A DNA stretch of 19,127 nt from Acidobacteriota bacterium. Its GTDB lineage: Bacteria; Acidobacteriota; Blastocatellia; Pyrinomonadales; Pyrinomonadaceae. Below the pieces are notes generated by a model. It made no database searches, had not been told where the DNA came from, and was given only the letters and a program-made list of their open reading frames with translations. A program made the translations under genes and the position numbers. This document shows positions 1 through 6,669 of the stretch, in pieces. The stretch lies in the NCBI GenBank assembly GCA_020199975.1, contig JAIVJP010000294.1, positions 1 to 19,127 on the forward strand. Direction: 5' to 3'. Numbering within the stretch: the stretch's first letter is position 1; every line of letters begins with the position of its first letter.

Positions 1-50
1 GCCCAGAACATTCGGATGATTATGCCGTAGAAGCGACTGAGCTCAGGCAT
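1..50 (-). CDS. DUF4160 family protein, N-terminal fragment cut by window edge
   Basis: Only the first 16 codons are inside the window. They read MPELSRFYGIIIRMFW, which matches the usual opening of DUF4160 proteins (M-P-x-[IL]-S-R-F-Y-G-I-x-I-x-M). The ATG lies inside the last codons of the upstream DUF2442 gene, so the two reading frames overlap by 8 bases and are probably translationally coupled. DUF4160 proteins are small, around 80-90 residues, and of unknown biochemical role. They are frequently encoded next to DUF2442 proteins, and the pair has the architecture of a toxin-antitoxin module. That role is inference from gene order, not something visible here. Confidence 0.7.
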   Translation of the reverse strand, partial: MPELSRFYGIIIRMFW

Positions 51-327
51 GAGGCTGCTCACGGCGGAGTTTTGGGAATAACTCCTCGGGAGTCTTACCG
101 GTTAGTTTGAGATATAGCGAATCCGGGCAGAGCTCGATATCATTGCTCCATTTAACTTCGCGATGCTCGCCGATGTACACCTGCTGAAAGAAGGCGGTGT
201 CATTCCAATCGTCAAAGACACTATGTCCGGCGAGATCCGACAAATCCACTTCGCCCTTTGCTCCATCCGAGAATTCCAGATAGATACGATAATTGGGAAG
301 CGCGCGAACCAAAATCGGTCTGATCAA
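43..327 (-). CDS. DUF2442 family protein
   Basis: A 94-residue protein with the DUF2442 pattern: an early stretch of the type 'Y-x-I-x-L-E-F-S-D-G-x-x-G-x-V-D-L', then 'V-x-W-x-N-D-I-E-L-C-P-D-S-L-Y'. It has no signal peptide or membrane segment and is presumably cytoplasmic. The start is TTG at 327, chosen because a good Shine-Dalgarno (GGGAGG) lies just upstream and because the residues that follow fit the family start. It lies 54 bases downstream of tyrS on the same strand, and its last 8 bases overlap the start of the DUF4160 gene. The function of the family is not established. The overlapping small-gene pair at the end of a housekeeping operon is typical of a toxin-antitoxin-like cassette, but neither toxicity nor nucleic-acid binding can be read from the sequence. 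Confidence 0.8.
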   Translation of the reverse strand: MIRPILVRALPNYRIYLEFSDGAKGEVDLSDLAGHSVFDDWNDTAFFQQVYIGEHREVKWSNDIELCPDSLYLKLTGKTPEELFPKLRREQPHA

Positions 328-381
328 GGTTTTCCTCCCTTCAGTTGAATACTGAACCTGCGGCGAAAAGACGTCAAGAGC

Positions 382-1593
382 CTATTCGCCGACCAGACGC
401 AGAAAGCGGCGCTTGCCTACTTGCAAGAGTGACTCCTCGCCAGATTTGATTCCGACCACAATGCCGGTGTCCGCCTGACGCACACCGCCGATCCGCACGC
501 CGCCTTGTTCGATCAACCGTCGTGCCTCCGCGACCGACGCCGCCAGCCCCACTTCAACAAGCAAGTGCGGCAGCGGCCACGATTTCGCTTTTACTTCGCG
601 CGTTTCAATGCTCTCTGGAATCTCCTTGCTGCGGAAAATTCGATTGAATTCATCTTCGGCGGCTTGGGCTGCTGCGGCTGAATGAAAGTCCGTAATGATG
701 CGCTTCGCTAACTCGACCTTCAGATCGCGCGGGTTCACATCGCCCGCCTCCGCCCGGTCGCGTCGGGCCTCGATCTGTTCGACCGAAAGATCGGTGCAAA
801 GTTCGTAATACCGCCACATCAAGTCGTCCGAGATGGACATTACTTTACCGAAGATTTCCTGAGGTGGTTCGTTGATGCCGATGTAGTTGCCGAGGCCCTT
901 CGACATTTTCTGCACACCGTCTGTGCCTTCCAAAAGTGGCATGATGACGCAAACCTGTGCCTCCTGTTCATACTCGCGTTGCAGGTTCCGTCCCATCAGC
1001 AGGTTAAACTTTTGATCAGTGCCACCCAGCTCGACATCTGCTTCGAGCGCGACCGAATCGTAAGCTTGCGTCAGCGGGTAGAGCAGTTCGTGCAGGGCAA
1101 TGGGGCGCTCATCAGCGAGACGTTTGGCAAAGTCGTCACGTTCGAGAATCTGTTTGACGGTGACGTGTGAGGCTAGACGAATGAAGCCAACCGAGCCCAG
1201 CTTGTCCATCCAATCTGCATTGAATCGAATCTCCGTCTTATCATGATCGAGCAGTTTGAAGATCTGCTGTTTATAGGTTTCGGCGTTAGCGCTAATTTCT
1301 TCGCGCGTGAGTTGCGGACGCGTGGCGGAATTACCAGAAGGGTCGCCAATCAGTCCGGTGAAGTCGCCAATTAGAAAAATGACCGTGTGACCGAGCTCCT
1401 GGAACGCCCGCAGCTTGCGAATGACGACTGTGTGCCCGAGATGTATGTCGGGGGCAGTGGGATCGACACCGAGCTTAATGCGCAGCGGTCGGCCCGTCTT
1501 CGCAGACTTTTCCAACTTTGCTCGCAGCTCATTCTCGCGAATGATTTCGACGGTGCCTTTACGCAGGTGCTCGAGTTGTTCCTCAATTGTCAT
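382..1593 (-). CDS. tyrS: Tyrosyl-tRNA synthetase
   Basis: This class I aminoacyl-tRNA synthetase charges tRNA-Tyr with tyrosine in the cytoplasm. The 403-residue length is normal for a bacterial enzyme. The HIGH signature is HLGH at residues 51-54, and the KMSKS loop appears as KMSKG at 229-233, followed by LGNYIGI as in the TyrZ-like (type 2) subfamily. The tyrosine-pocket region LGGTDQKFN is at about 189-197. The last 65 residues or so form an S4 RNA-binding domain. The ATG at 1593 is the only sensible start: reading upstream in frame, no ATG, GTG or TTG occurs before a stop. Oddly, no Shine-Dalgarno lies next to it. A strong GAGGAGGT is 39 bases upstream, separated by a 7-bp repeat array. 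The gene is downstream of purN in a probable common transcript. Confidence 0.96.
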   Translation of the reverse strand: MTIEEQLEHLRKGTVEIIRENELRAKLEKSAKTGRPLRIKLGVDPTAPDIHLGHTVVIRKLRAFQELGHTVIFLIGDFTGLIGDPSGNSATRPQLTREEISANAETYKQQIFKLLDHDKTEIRFNADWMDKLGSVGFIRLASHVTVKQILERDDFAKRLADERPIALHELLYPLTQAYDSVALEADVELGGTDQKFNLLMGRNLQREYEQEAQVCVIMPLLEGTDGVQKMSKGLGNYIGINEPPQEIFGKVMSISDDLMWRYYELCTDLSVEQIEARRDRAEAGDVNPRDLKVELAKRIITDFHSAAAAQAAEDEFNRIFRSKEIPESIETREVKAKSWPLPHLLVEVGLAASVAEARRLIEQGGVRIGGVRQADTGIVVGIKSGEESLLQVGKRRFLRLVGE

Positions 1594-1597
1594 TGCT

Positions 1598-1632
1598 GAA
1601 TCGTAAATCGTGAATCGGGAATCGTAAATAGG
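1598..1632. repeat. Heptad array, single arm, upstream of tyrS
   Basis: Five consecutive 7-bp units fill 35 bases on the plus strand. They are variants of GAATCGT and AAATCGT. There is no inverted partner in this junction. The array starts 4 bases from the tyrS ATG and ends exactly at a GAGGAGGT Shine-Dalgarno sequence (1633-1640 on the minus strand). The unit is the same as in the array between purM and the metallo-beta-lactamase gene. Confidence 0.85.
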
Positions 1633-1640
1633 ACCTCCTC
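1633..1640 (-). promoter_or_regulatory. Displaced Shine-Dalgarno sequence of tyrS
   Basis: GAGGAGGT is read on the minus strand, a near-perfect anti-16S match. It lies 39 bases before the tyrS ATG. Removing the five intervening heptads would leave a 4-base linker, which is a workable ribosome-binding geometry. This suggests the array was inserted between the ribosome-binding site and the start codon. Confidence 0.5.
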
Positions 1641-1661
1641 AGTTAAGCCGTTAACGCTTAC

Positions 1662-2273
1662 TCAGAACCTCCGGCCGACAACCTCATACTTTCCGCTTAC
1701 GATCAGCGCGACCGCTTCCGGGTAAAGCTGATGCTCCTGCTCGAGAATGCGCGCAGAGAGTGTTTCTTTGGTATCATCTTCCAGGACAGGCACGCTTCGT
1801 TGCCCGATGATTGGTCCACCATCCAGCGTCTCGTCGACCAGGTGGACTGTGCAGCCGCTCCATTTAGCCCCGTGGTCTAAAGCTCGTCTCTGCGCAGCGA
1901 GACCGGGAAATGCAGGAAGTAAACTGGGGTGGATGTTGAGGATACGGCCGCGATAGGCATCGATGAAGTATCGCGATAATAGACGCATGTAACCGGCCAG
2001 GCAGACAAGATCGATCTGGCGTTCGCGCAGCGCAGCCACAATCTCCTGTTCGTGCTCCTCACGAGTGCGATAGCCTCGTTCGATTACGCTCACTTCCAAT
2101 CCACGCCCGCGAGCGTGAAAAACTCCGGCGGCGTCGCGTTGATCGCTGATGACGAGAGCGATTTCCGCGTTAGGAATGCGGCCGCTGCGAATAGCATCGG
2201 CCAGCGCGCACATATTTGAGCCACGACCGGAGATTAAGATTCCGACGCGGCAGCTTTTAGTTCGTCGGCTCAC
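1662..2273 (-). CDS. purN: Phosphoribosylglycinamide formyltransferase
   Basis: PurN transfers a formyl group from 10-formyl-tetrahydrofolate to GAR, the third step of de novo purine synthesis. The protein has 203 residues, the normal length. The nucleotide-binding loop ISGRGSN is at residues 14-20. The catalytic triad equivalent to E. coli Asn106, His108 and Asp144 is visible as N113 and H115 in NIHPSLLP and D151 in DETLDGGP. The start is GTG at 2273, and no strong Shine-Dalgarno sequence is apparent. The gene follows purM after a 210-base gap and precedes tyrS by 68 bases, so a shared transcript is likely. It appears complete and undamaged. Confidence 0.96.
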   Translation of the reverse strand: MSRRTKSCRVGILISGRGSNMCALADAIRSGRIPNAEIALVISDQRDAAGVFHARGRGLEVSVIERGYRTREEHEQEIVAALRERQIDLVCLAGYMRLLSRYFIDAYRGRILNIHPSLLPAFPGLAAQRRALDHGAKWSGCTVHLVDETLDGGPIIGQRSVPVLEDDTKETLSARILEQEHQLYPEAVALIVSGKYEVVGRRF

Positions 2274-2483
2274 TATGCTCTGCCAAACTCAGAACTTCCT
2301 ACCTGATTTGAGTTGGCAGTATACGAATGTGAGGCGATAGCGTCGAGCCTGTTGTCAGCTACCACACCATTCATAGGAAGCGAATGATCCTGGCGGCTTT
2401 GAAAAGTCGTAAGGCCAGAAAAGCAACCTCACCCAATTTAACACTGAAAATATTACGAGGCTTTCGGTTTGCAGCCGTGAGGT

Positions 2484-3533
2484 TCAAAGTAATGGCGGAT
2501 CAACAAACTTTACTTCGCGAGGTCCGGAAACGACATGACCGATCTCGTAACAGGTCTCTCCCAGCAATTTCAGGTGAGACTGAATAAATTCCCTGTCACT
2601 CGGCGCTGAGATTATAACCATTCCCAACCCCATGTTAAAGGTTCGATACATTTCGGCTTCAGCGACATTTCCGATTTTTTGCAAGGAATCGAAGATGGGA
2701 AGGAGGGGCCAACTATCTCTGCGGATTTCTACTGCCGTGTCTTCAGGCAAGATGCGCGGGATGTTGTCGGTGAGTCCGCCACCGGTGATGTGAGCGAGAC
2801 CCTTGACGACACTCTCATCAAGCAGTCCATCCAATGCTCGAAGGTAACTGAGGTGCGGCTGTAGAAGCGCTTTCCCCACTGTGGTACCCAGTTCGTCAAC
2901 TTCCGTGTTCACCGTGTAGCCGGCCACTTCGAGGAAAAGTTTACGGGCCAGTGAATAGCCGTTGGTGTGCAAACCAACCGAGGGGAGCGCGAGGACGACG
3001 TCGCCGGCGGCGATGCTCTTCCCATCGATCACCTTTTCACGGTCGGCGACGCCGACAATGAACCCGGCCACATCGTATTCTCCGTCATCGTAGAAGCCGG
3101 GCATCTCAGCGGTCTCGCCGCCAAGAAGGACGCAACCGTTTTCGCGGCAGCCATTGGCAATGCCTTCCACCACGCCCCCTACAACCTCAGGCGAGAGCTT
3201 GCCGGTAGCAACGTAATCCAAGAAGAAGAGTGGGCGCGCCCCCTGGACGAGAATATCGTTCACGCAATGATTAACCAGATCGCGTCCAATCGTATTGTGC
3301 ACGCCGGTGAGAAAAGCAATCTTCAGCTTGGTTCCCACGCCATCCACGGAAGCAACCAGGACAGGGTGGCCCATGCGGGGGAAAGCGCCGTCAAACATTC
3401 CGCCAAAGCTCCCAATTTCGGAGAAGGTTCGCTCGTTGAAAGTTTGCCGGGCAAGTTCTTTGATCTTCGCGGTCGCGCTGTTGGCGGCGTCGATATCAAC
3501 ACCCGCATCGCTGTAACTGATCGGCTTGCTCAT
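2484..3533 (-). CDS. purM: Phosphoribosylformylglycinamidine cyclo-ligase (AIR synthetase)
   Basis: PurM converts FGAM to AIR using ATP, the fifth step of purine synthesis. The 349 residues match the usual length. Family signatures are visible: YSDAGVDID near the N-terminus, SVDGVGTK at about 63-70, NHCVNDILVQGARPLFFLDY, GGETAEMPGFY, LPSVGLHTNGYSLAR and HITGGGLTDNIPR. The ATG at 3533 matches the standard start and sits 7 bases from a heptad array, with no obvious Shine-Dalgarno sequence next to it. It lies downstream of the metallo-beta-lactamase gene and upstream of purN, all on the minus strand. No frameshift or missing segment is seen. Confidence 0.97.
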   Translation of the reverse strand: MSKPISYSDAGVDIDAANSATAKIKELARQTFNERTFSEIGSFGGMFDGAFPRMGHPVLVASVDGVGTKLKIAFLTGVHNTIGRDLVNHCVNDILVQGARPLFFLDYVATGKLSPEVVGGVVEGIANGCRENGCVLLGGETAEMPGFYDDGEYDVAGFIVGVADREKVIDGKSIAAGDVVLALPSVGLHTNGYSLARKLFLEVAGYTVNTEVDELGTTVGKALLQPHLSYLRALDGLLDESVVKGLAHITGGGLTDNIPRILPEDTAVEIRRDSWPLLPIFDSLQKIGNVAEAEMYRTFNMGLGMVIISAPSDREFIQSHLKLLGETCYEIGHVVSGPREVKFVDPPLL

Positions 3534-3540
3534 TCGTTAC

Positions 3541-3638
3541 TCGTAAATCGTGAATCGTGAATCGAATTAGTCCGACTCTCCATCAAACCGGGCTTTCTAT
3601 TTACGATTTACTATTTACGATTTACTATTTACGATTCA
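3541..3638. repeat. Inverted pair of heptad arrays between MBL-fold gene and purM
   Basis: Left arm 3541-3568: four 7-bp units, variants of TCGTAAA and TCGTGAA. Right arm 3597-3638: six units alternating CTATTTA and CGATTTA, the reverse complement of the left type. About 28 bases lie between the arms. Both flanking genes are on the minus strand, so the RNA could fold into a long imperfect hairpin. The right arm runs into the upstream gene and supplies its last codons and stop. The left arm stops 7 bases from the purM ATG. Confidence 0.88.
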
Positions 3639-4761
3639 CGTTCTTCGGTGGTGGTCCAAAGTCTCCATAAGCAATGAACCCGGCTCGAGTCGAATCGTCC
3701 TTCTGCGGCAGCCGCCCCTCCCATACATCGCGCTTGGCTTCTTTGGCTGTCGCGATCCTGTAGTCGTTTTCTTTGCCTCTGGTGGTGATCGTGATCTCTC
3801 CCTGTAAGTCTGTTCTGTAGAGTTTCACACCGGCGGCCTTCAGACGGTCCAAAACAACTTGTGCCGGATGGCCGTAGCGGTTCCACTCGCCACAGGAAAC
3901 TATCGCCACGGCAGGCTTCACGCGCTCAAGAAAGTCCGCCGCTGTCGCATACTTGGAGCTGTGGTGAGAAACCTTGAGAATGTCCGTCTGAAGATTCAGA
4001 TCTTTTGTGAGCATTCGGTGCTCAGTTTGTTGTTCAGCATCGCCCGGAAGCAACATTGAGAAATCTCCATAGTCCAGCCGCGCCACAACCGAATTCGCGT
4101 TCGGCTCATTGCCGCCGGTTTTCATTTGTTCTTTGGTGAAGAACGGTTGACTGGGAGCAAGTATGGTAAGGAGCGCGCCGCCGCCGAGGTCGAACTTCTT
4201 TCCCGGTTCTGCTTTTTCGTAATGGGCGCCGCCTTGGCTTACCGCCTCCTTGTATTCCTCGTAAAATCTAATGATCGAACGTTTCTTATCCGGTTTCATC
4301 GCTACCGGTTTCTGGTTGCTTAAGACCTTTACGGGTTGGGTTGGCGCGGCGGTGGGTTCCCACCCCGGGGGTGCCAGACCATTGTCAACCACGTTCAGAA
4401 CCTTGGTTGCTTTCATTACTTCATCAGCCGCCCCCATATGATCCGGATGAGGATGAGTGGCGATAAAGTAATCGAGTTGCTGCACGTTGTAACGCTTGAG
4501 CGCATCAAGTATTACTTTGCCTTTGCCAGCATCGCCAGCGTCAACCAGCACAGCTTTGCCGGCGGGCGAGATAATCAAGATTGAATCGCCGTTGATGGGA
4601 CCTACGTCAAGAACATGAACCTGCAACTCGCCACCTGAGGGCGGCGGCGGTTTCATCTTCCACCAGGGCAGAACATATTTCCAGCCGGCAAATCCAGCCG
4701 CGACCAGAAACACTACTAAGATGGCGCCCGCGCAGCCACAGCCTTTCGTTGCCCGCCCCAC
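3625..4761 (-). CDS. Membrane-anchored ComEC/Rec2-type metallo-beta-lactamase-fold hydrolase
   Basis: The 378-residue protein starts at GTG (4761) after a strong purine-rich ribosome-binding site. Residues 10-30 are a hydrophobic anchor, and the rest should be periplasmic or extracytoplasmic. The metal-binding HxHxDH motif is H103-P-H-P-D107-H108. A downstream block of the ComEC C-terminal domain type is present: NSVVARLDYGDFSMLLPGDA with D241, then VSHHSS with H266 and H267. This is the stand-alone form of the hydrolase domain of ComEC, without its channel domain. In ComEC the domain is thought to act on nucleic acid, but the substrate of the stand-alone proteins is unknown. The gene lies inside a purine operon, between purF and purM. 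Its final residues (N-R-K) and the TAG stop are encoded by the adjacent heptad array. Confidence 0.88.
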   Translation of the reverse strand: MGRATKGCGCAGAILVVFLVAAGFAGWKYVLPWWKMKPPPPSGGELQVHVLDVGPINGDSILIISPAGKAVLVDAGDAGKGKVILDALKRYNVQQLDYFIATHPHPDHMGAADEVMKATKVLNVVDNGLAPPGWEPTAAPTQPVKVLSNQKPVAMKPDKKRSIIRFYEEYKEAVSQGGAHYEKAEPGKKFDLGGGALLTILAPSQPFFTKEQMKTGGNEPNANSVVARLDYGDFSMLLPGDAEQQTEHRMLTKDLNLQTDILKVSHHSSKYATAADFLERVKPAVAIVSCGEWNRYGHPAQVVLDRLKAAGVKLYRTDLQGEITITTRGKENDYRIATAKEAKRDVWEGRLPQKDDSTRAGFIAYGDFGPPPKNVNRK

Positions 4762-4792
4762 TTAATCCTTCCTCCCCCTCCGTCTCTCAGTC

Positions 4793-4992
4793 TAAACAGA
4801 ACAGCGAGCGGTAGACCTGGTGCTGCTGCTCAACTCTTGGAGTGCGTTGGCAAGCGCAGCGCGACACCGCTTTGGATGTATCGAGCGAGAAGCGAATCCA
4901 AAAGCGCCGTCGCCGCTTGGCTCTGCCGGCGCATTCCATAAAGTTGCCAAGTACCAGGCCCACCAGGTCGCTACCGCTCTGTTCTGTATTAA
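4793..4992. repeat. About 200-bp palindromic repeat element after purF
   Basis: The two halves are imperfect reverse complements. Each end begins with ACAGAACAG, then AGCGGTAG and ACCTGGTG (with CG insertions). Further in come a GGAGTGCG/GGAATGCG block, a GGCA(A/G)AGC block and GCGAC(A/G)CCGCTTTGGAT-like sequence, closing on a loop near 4882-4897. There is no convincing gene in it. The composition and ends resemble high-copy intergenic repeats I recall from Acidobacteriota and Verrucomicrobiota genomes, but I cannot confirm this here. It lies 21 bases beyond the premature end of purF and 31 bases before the next gene. Confidence 0.75.
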
Positions 4993-5013
4993 CCGTCTCC
5001 TAACGTCACTTGC

Positions 5014-6171
5014 TCATGCTATGCGCAAATGAATTTCTTTGGCGCCAGCCTCCCTCACCATCCTGACGATCTTTTTTGAAGTCGTTCCTCGCACTATCGA
5101 ATCGTCAATCAACACAACGCGTTTCCCTTCGATCAGACCGCGCACTGGATTCAGCTTGATGCGCACGCCAAAAGATCGGATCGATTGCCGCGGTTCAATA
5201 AACGTCCGGCCCACGTAGTGATTACGCACGAGGCCAAACCGAAAACTGATTTCGCTTTGCGAGGCGTAACCGATCGCAGCCGCGGTTCCAGAATCCGGTA
5301 CCGGAACGACGATGTCGGCATCCGCCGGCTGCTCGAGAGCGAGACGCCTGCCCATGCGATGTCGCGATTCATTGACGGATTGACCATAAATCAGCGAGTC
5401 AGGCCGCGCAAAATAGACGTGCTCGAAGAGACACATGGAATGCTTCTGCGGCGGCAGCGGATGAGAGGATCGCAGCCCGTCTTCATTAATGACGATCATC
5501 TCGCCTGGCTCGACATCACGAACATACTGCGCATCAATCAGATCAAAAGCGCAGGTTTCCGAAGCCACCACCCAGGCATCTCCCAAACGTCCCAGCGCCA
5601 GAGGACGAAAACCGCGCGCATCGCGGATGGCGATTAACTCGGCAGGTGTTAGAAAGAGCATTGAGAATGCGCCTTCCGTCTTGCACATCACTTCGGGAAT
5701 CGCCTCCCGAACACTCGCTGCCCGCGAACGCGCCACGCCATGAAGGATCACTTCCGTGTCCGACGTCGCCGAAAATATCGCACCATCTTTTTCCAGTTTG
5801 CGTCGTTCTTCGCGGGCGAAAGGAAGGTTGCCGTTGTGACATACCGCGATCTGACCGTGTTGACAGGTAACCAGGAATGGCTGCGCTTCCCGGATCGATA
5901 CTTCGCCAGCGGTGGAGTAACGAACATGGCCGATCGCGCTGGCACCGGGAAGGCGATCAAGGCTCGACTGATCGAACGCCTCGGCAACATGACCCATGGC
6001 TCGTTCGAGTCGCAATTCAGAGCCGTTCGAACTGACAATGCCACAAGACTCCTGGCCGCGATGTTGGAGGGCGTAGAGACCTAAATAGCTCAGCCGCGCA
6101 GCATCAGCGTGGCCGTAAATCCCGAAGACACCGCATTCGTCGCGAAACTTGTCCAGAATTATTTCGCCCAA
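5014..6171 (-). CDS. purF: Amidophosphoribosyltransferase, C-terminally truncated
   Basis: PurF makes phosphoribosylamine from PRPP and glutamine, the first step of purine synthesis. The Ntn-type glutaminase domain begins with nucleophile C in DECGVFGIYGH, preceded by a short propeptide, and includes LQHRGQES, GHVRYSTAG and HNGNL. The PRPP-binding loop VVLIDDSIVRGTTSKK is near the C-terminus. The frame then stops just after KEIHLRIA. Homologues such as the B. subtilis enzyme (476 residues) continue for roughly 85 more, with HPCFYGID and the late cysteines of the Fe-S cluster. These are absent in all frames downstream, where a palindromic repeat follows. I chose the TTG at 6171 because AGGACGGA precedes it and it gives a short propeptide. 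ATG starts at 6288 or 6225 are possible but add a basic, non-conserved extension. Whether the product works is doubtful. Confidence 0.88.
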   Translation of the reverse strand: MGEIILDKFRDECGVFGIYGHADAARLSYLGLYALQHRGQESCGIVSSNGSELRLERAMGHVAEAFDQSSLDRLPGASAIGHVRYSTAGEVSIREAQPFLVTCQHGQIAVCHNGNLPFAREERRKLEKDGAIFSATSDTEVILHGVARSRAASVREAIPEVMCKTEGAFSMLFLTPAELIAIRDARGFRPLALGRLGDAWVVASETCAFDLIDAQYVRDVEPGEMIVINEDGLRSSHPLPPQKHSMCLFEHVYFARPDSLIYGQSVNESRHRMGRRLALEQPADADIVVPVPDSGTAAAIGYASQSEISFRFGLVRNHYVGRTFIEPRQSIRSFGVRIKLNPVRGLIEGKRVVLIDDSIVRGTTSKKIVRMVREAGAKEIHLRIA

Positions 6172-6410
6172 CCATTCCGTCCTGATCTCAGTCCTGCGTT
6201 TCCTTCTGAGCTTACTTCGCATTCTGAAAGCTTTCAACCTGTCGAAGCTTATGGGCAGTGAGTCTGTTTCGAGTTCGGACAGTTCCATTTCAGCCGCGAA
6301 GCGGGCGACAGCAGATTCAGAACCTTGTTCGTGTGTTGATCTTCATCAGCGATACCTCTTTTGTTGCCGCTGCCGCCCGCTGCGCAGGCTAGGAACTCAA
6401 ATGCGATTGT

Positions 6411-6430
6411 CCTGGGGCTCCCGCCCCAGG
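6411..6430. repeat. Perfect 8-bp stem, 4-base loop hairpin (CCTGGGGC/GCCCCAGG)
   Basis: CCTGGGGC, loop TCCC, GCCCCAGG. There is no T-run on either side, so it is not an intrinsic terminator. It lies in a segment that resembles scattered intergenic repeats of Acidobacteriota/Verrucomicrobiota type (recalled, not checked). Confidence 0.55.
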
Positions 6431-6559
6431 CTGACTTTATTCTTTCGCCACGCTTTGCGGGCTCTTTCACCGATAGATACCGAGCTAAAGCACGGTGTGA
6501 ATGACAGACTTGTCATAACTGACCTCACCATTTACTAAATGACTTAAAATGACTTCTAA

Positions 6560-6588
6560 TTCACAAATAAGTCTTGCTTCGGTATCAT
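6560..6588 (+). promoter_or_regulatory. Sigma70-like promoter for the cytochrome c gene
   Basis: TTCACA at 6560-6565 and TATCAT at 6583-6588 are separated by exactly 17 bases. Each hexamer matches consensus at 5 of 6 positions. Transcription would start near 6595, which excludes the in-frame ATG at 6574 as a start and leaves a leader of about 75 bases before the chosen ATG at 6670. Confidence 0.5.
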
Positions 6589-6669
6589 GAAATCGAAATC
6601 GCTTGCAACGCTCGGGCGCGGGAGACCCCCGGGCGATTTCCGCTAGCCTCGGAACGGGGAATGATACTG

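Larger units (their letters stand above)
6172..6669. other. Divergent intergenic region between purF and cytochrome c gene
   Basis: No gene is supported in this nearly 500-base stretch. The first 117 bases can be read as an N-terminal extension of purF but are not conserved. Around 6300-6480 the sequence has the look of a degenerate intergenic repeat and contains one perfect hairpin (6411-6430). At 6537-6555 the motif AAATGACTT occurs twice, 10 bases apart. A sigma70-like promoter for the rightward gene follows at 6560-6588. I see no convincing promoter for purF on the other strand. Confidence 0.5.

Noticed and set aside
328..381. Promoter for the DUF2442 gene (TTGACG with CAGTAT at 17 bases)
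   Set aside because: The -35 is good but the -10 matches consensus at only two positions; not strong enough to list.
2281..2318. Imperfect stem-loop (TGCCAA-ACTCA/TGAGTTGGCA) between purM and purN
   Set aside because: About 10 bp with a bulge and no T-run; not a convincing terminator, and no riboswitch features.
2967..3560. 197-codon open frame on the plus strand opposite purM, and similar long antisense frames opposite purF, the two-domain oxidoreductase and the acyltransferase
   Set aside because: They lie wholly opposite well-conserved genes and show no family features; they are by-products of codon usage on the coding strand.
4820..5032. 70-codon open frame inside the palindromic element
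   Set aside because: The translation is an Ala/Arg-rich reading of the repeat with no ribosome-binding site or recognisable family.
6574..6669. Start of the cytochrome c gene at ATG 6574
   Set aside because: It lies between the -35 and -10 boxes of the best promoter and would put a charged segment ahead of the signal peptide.
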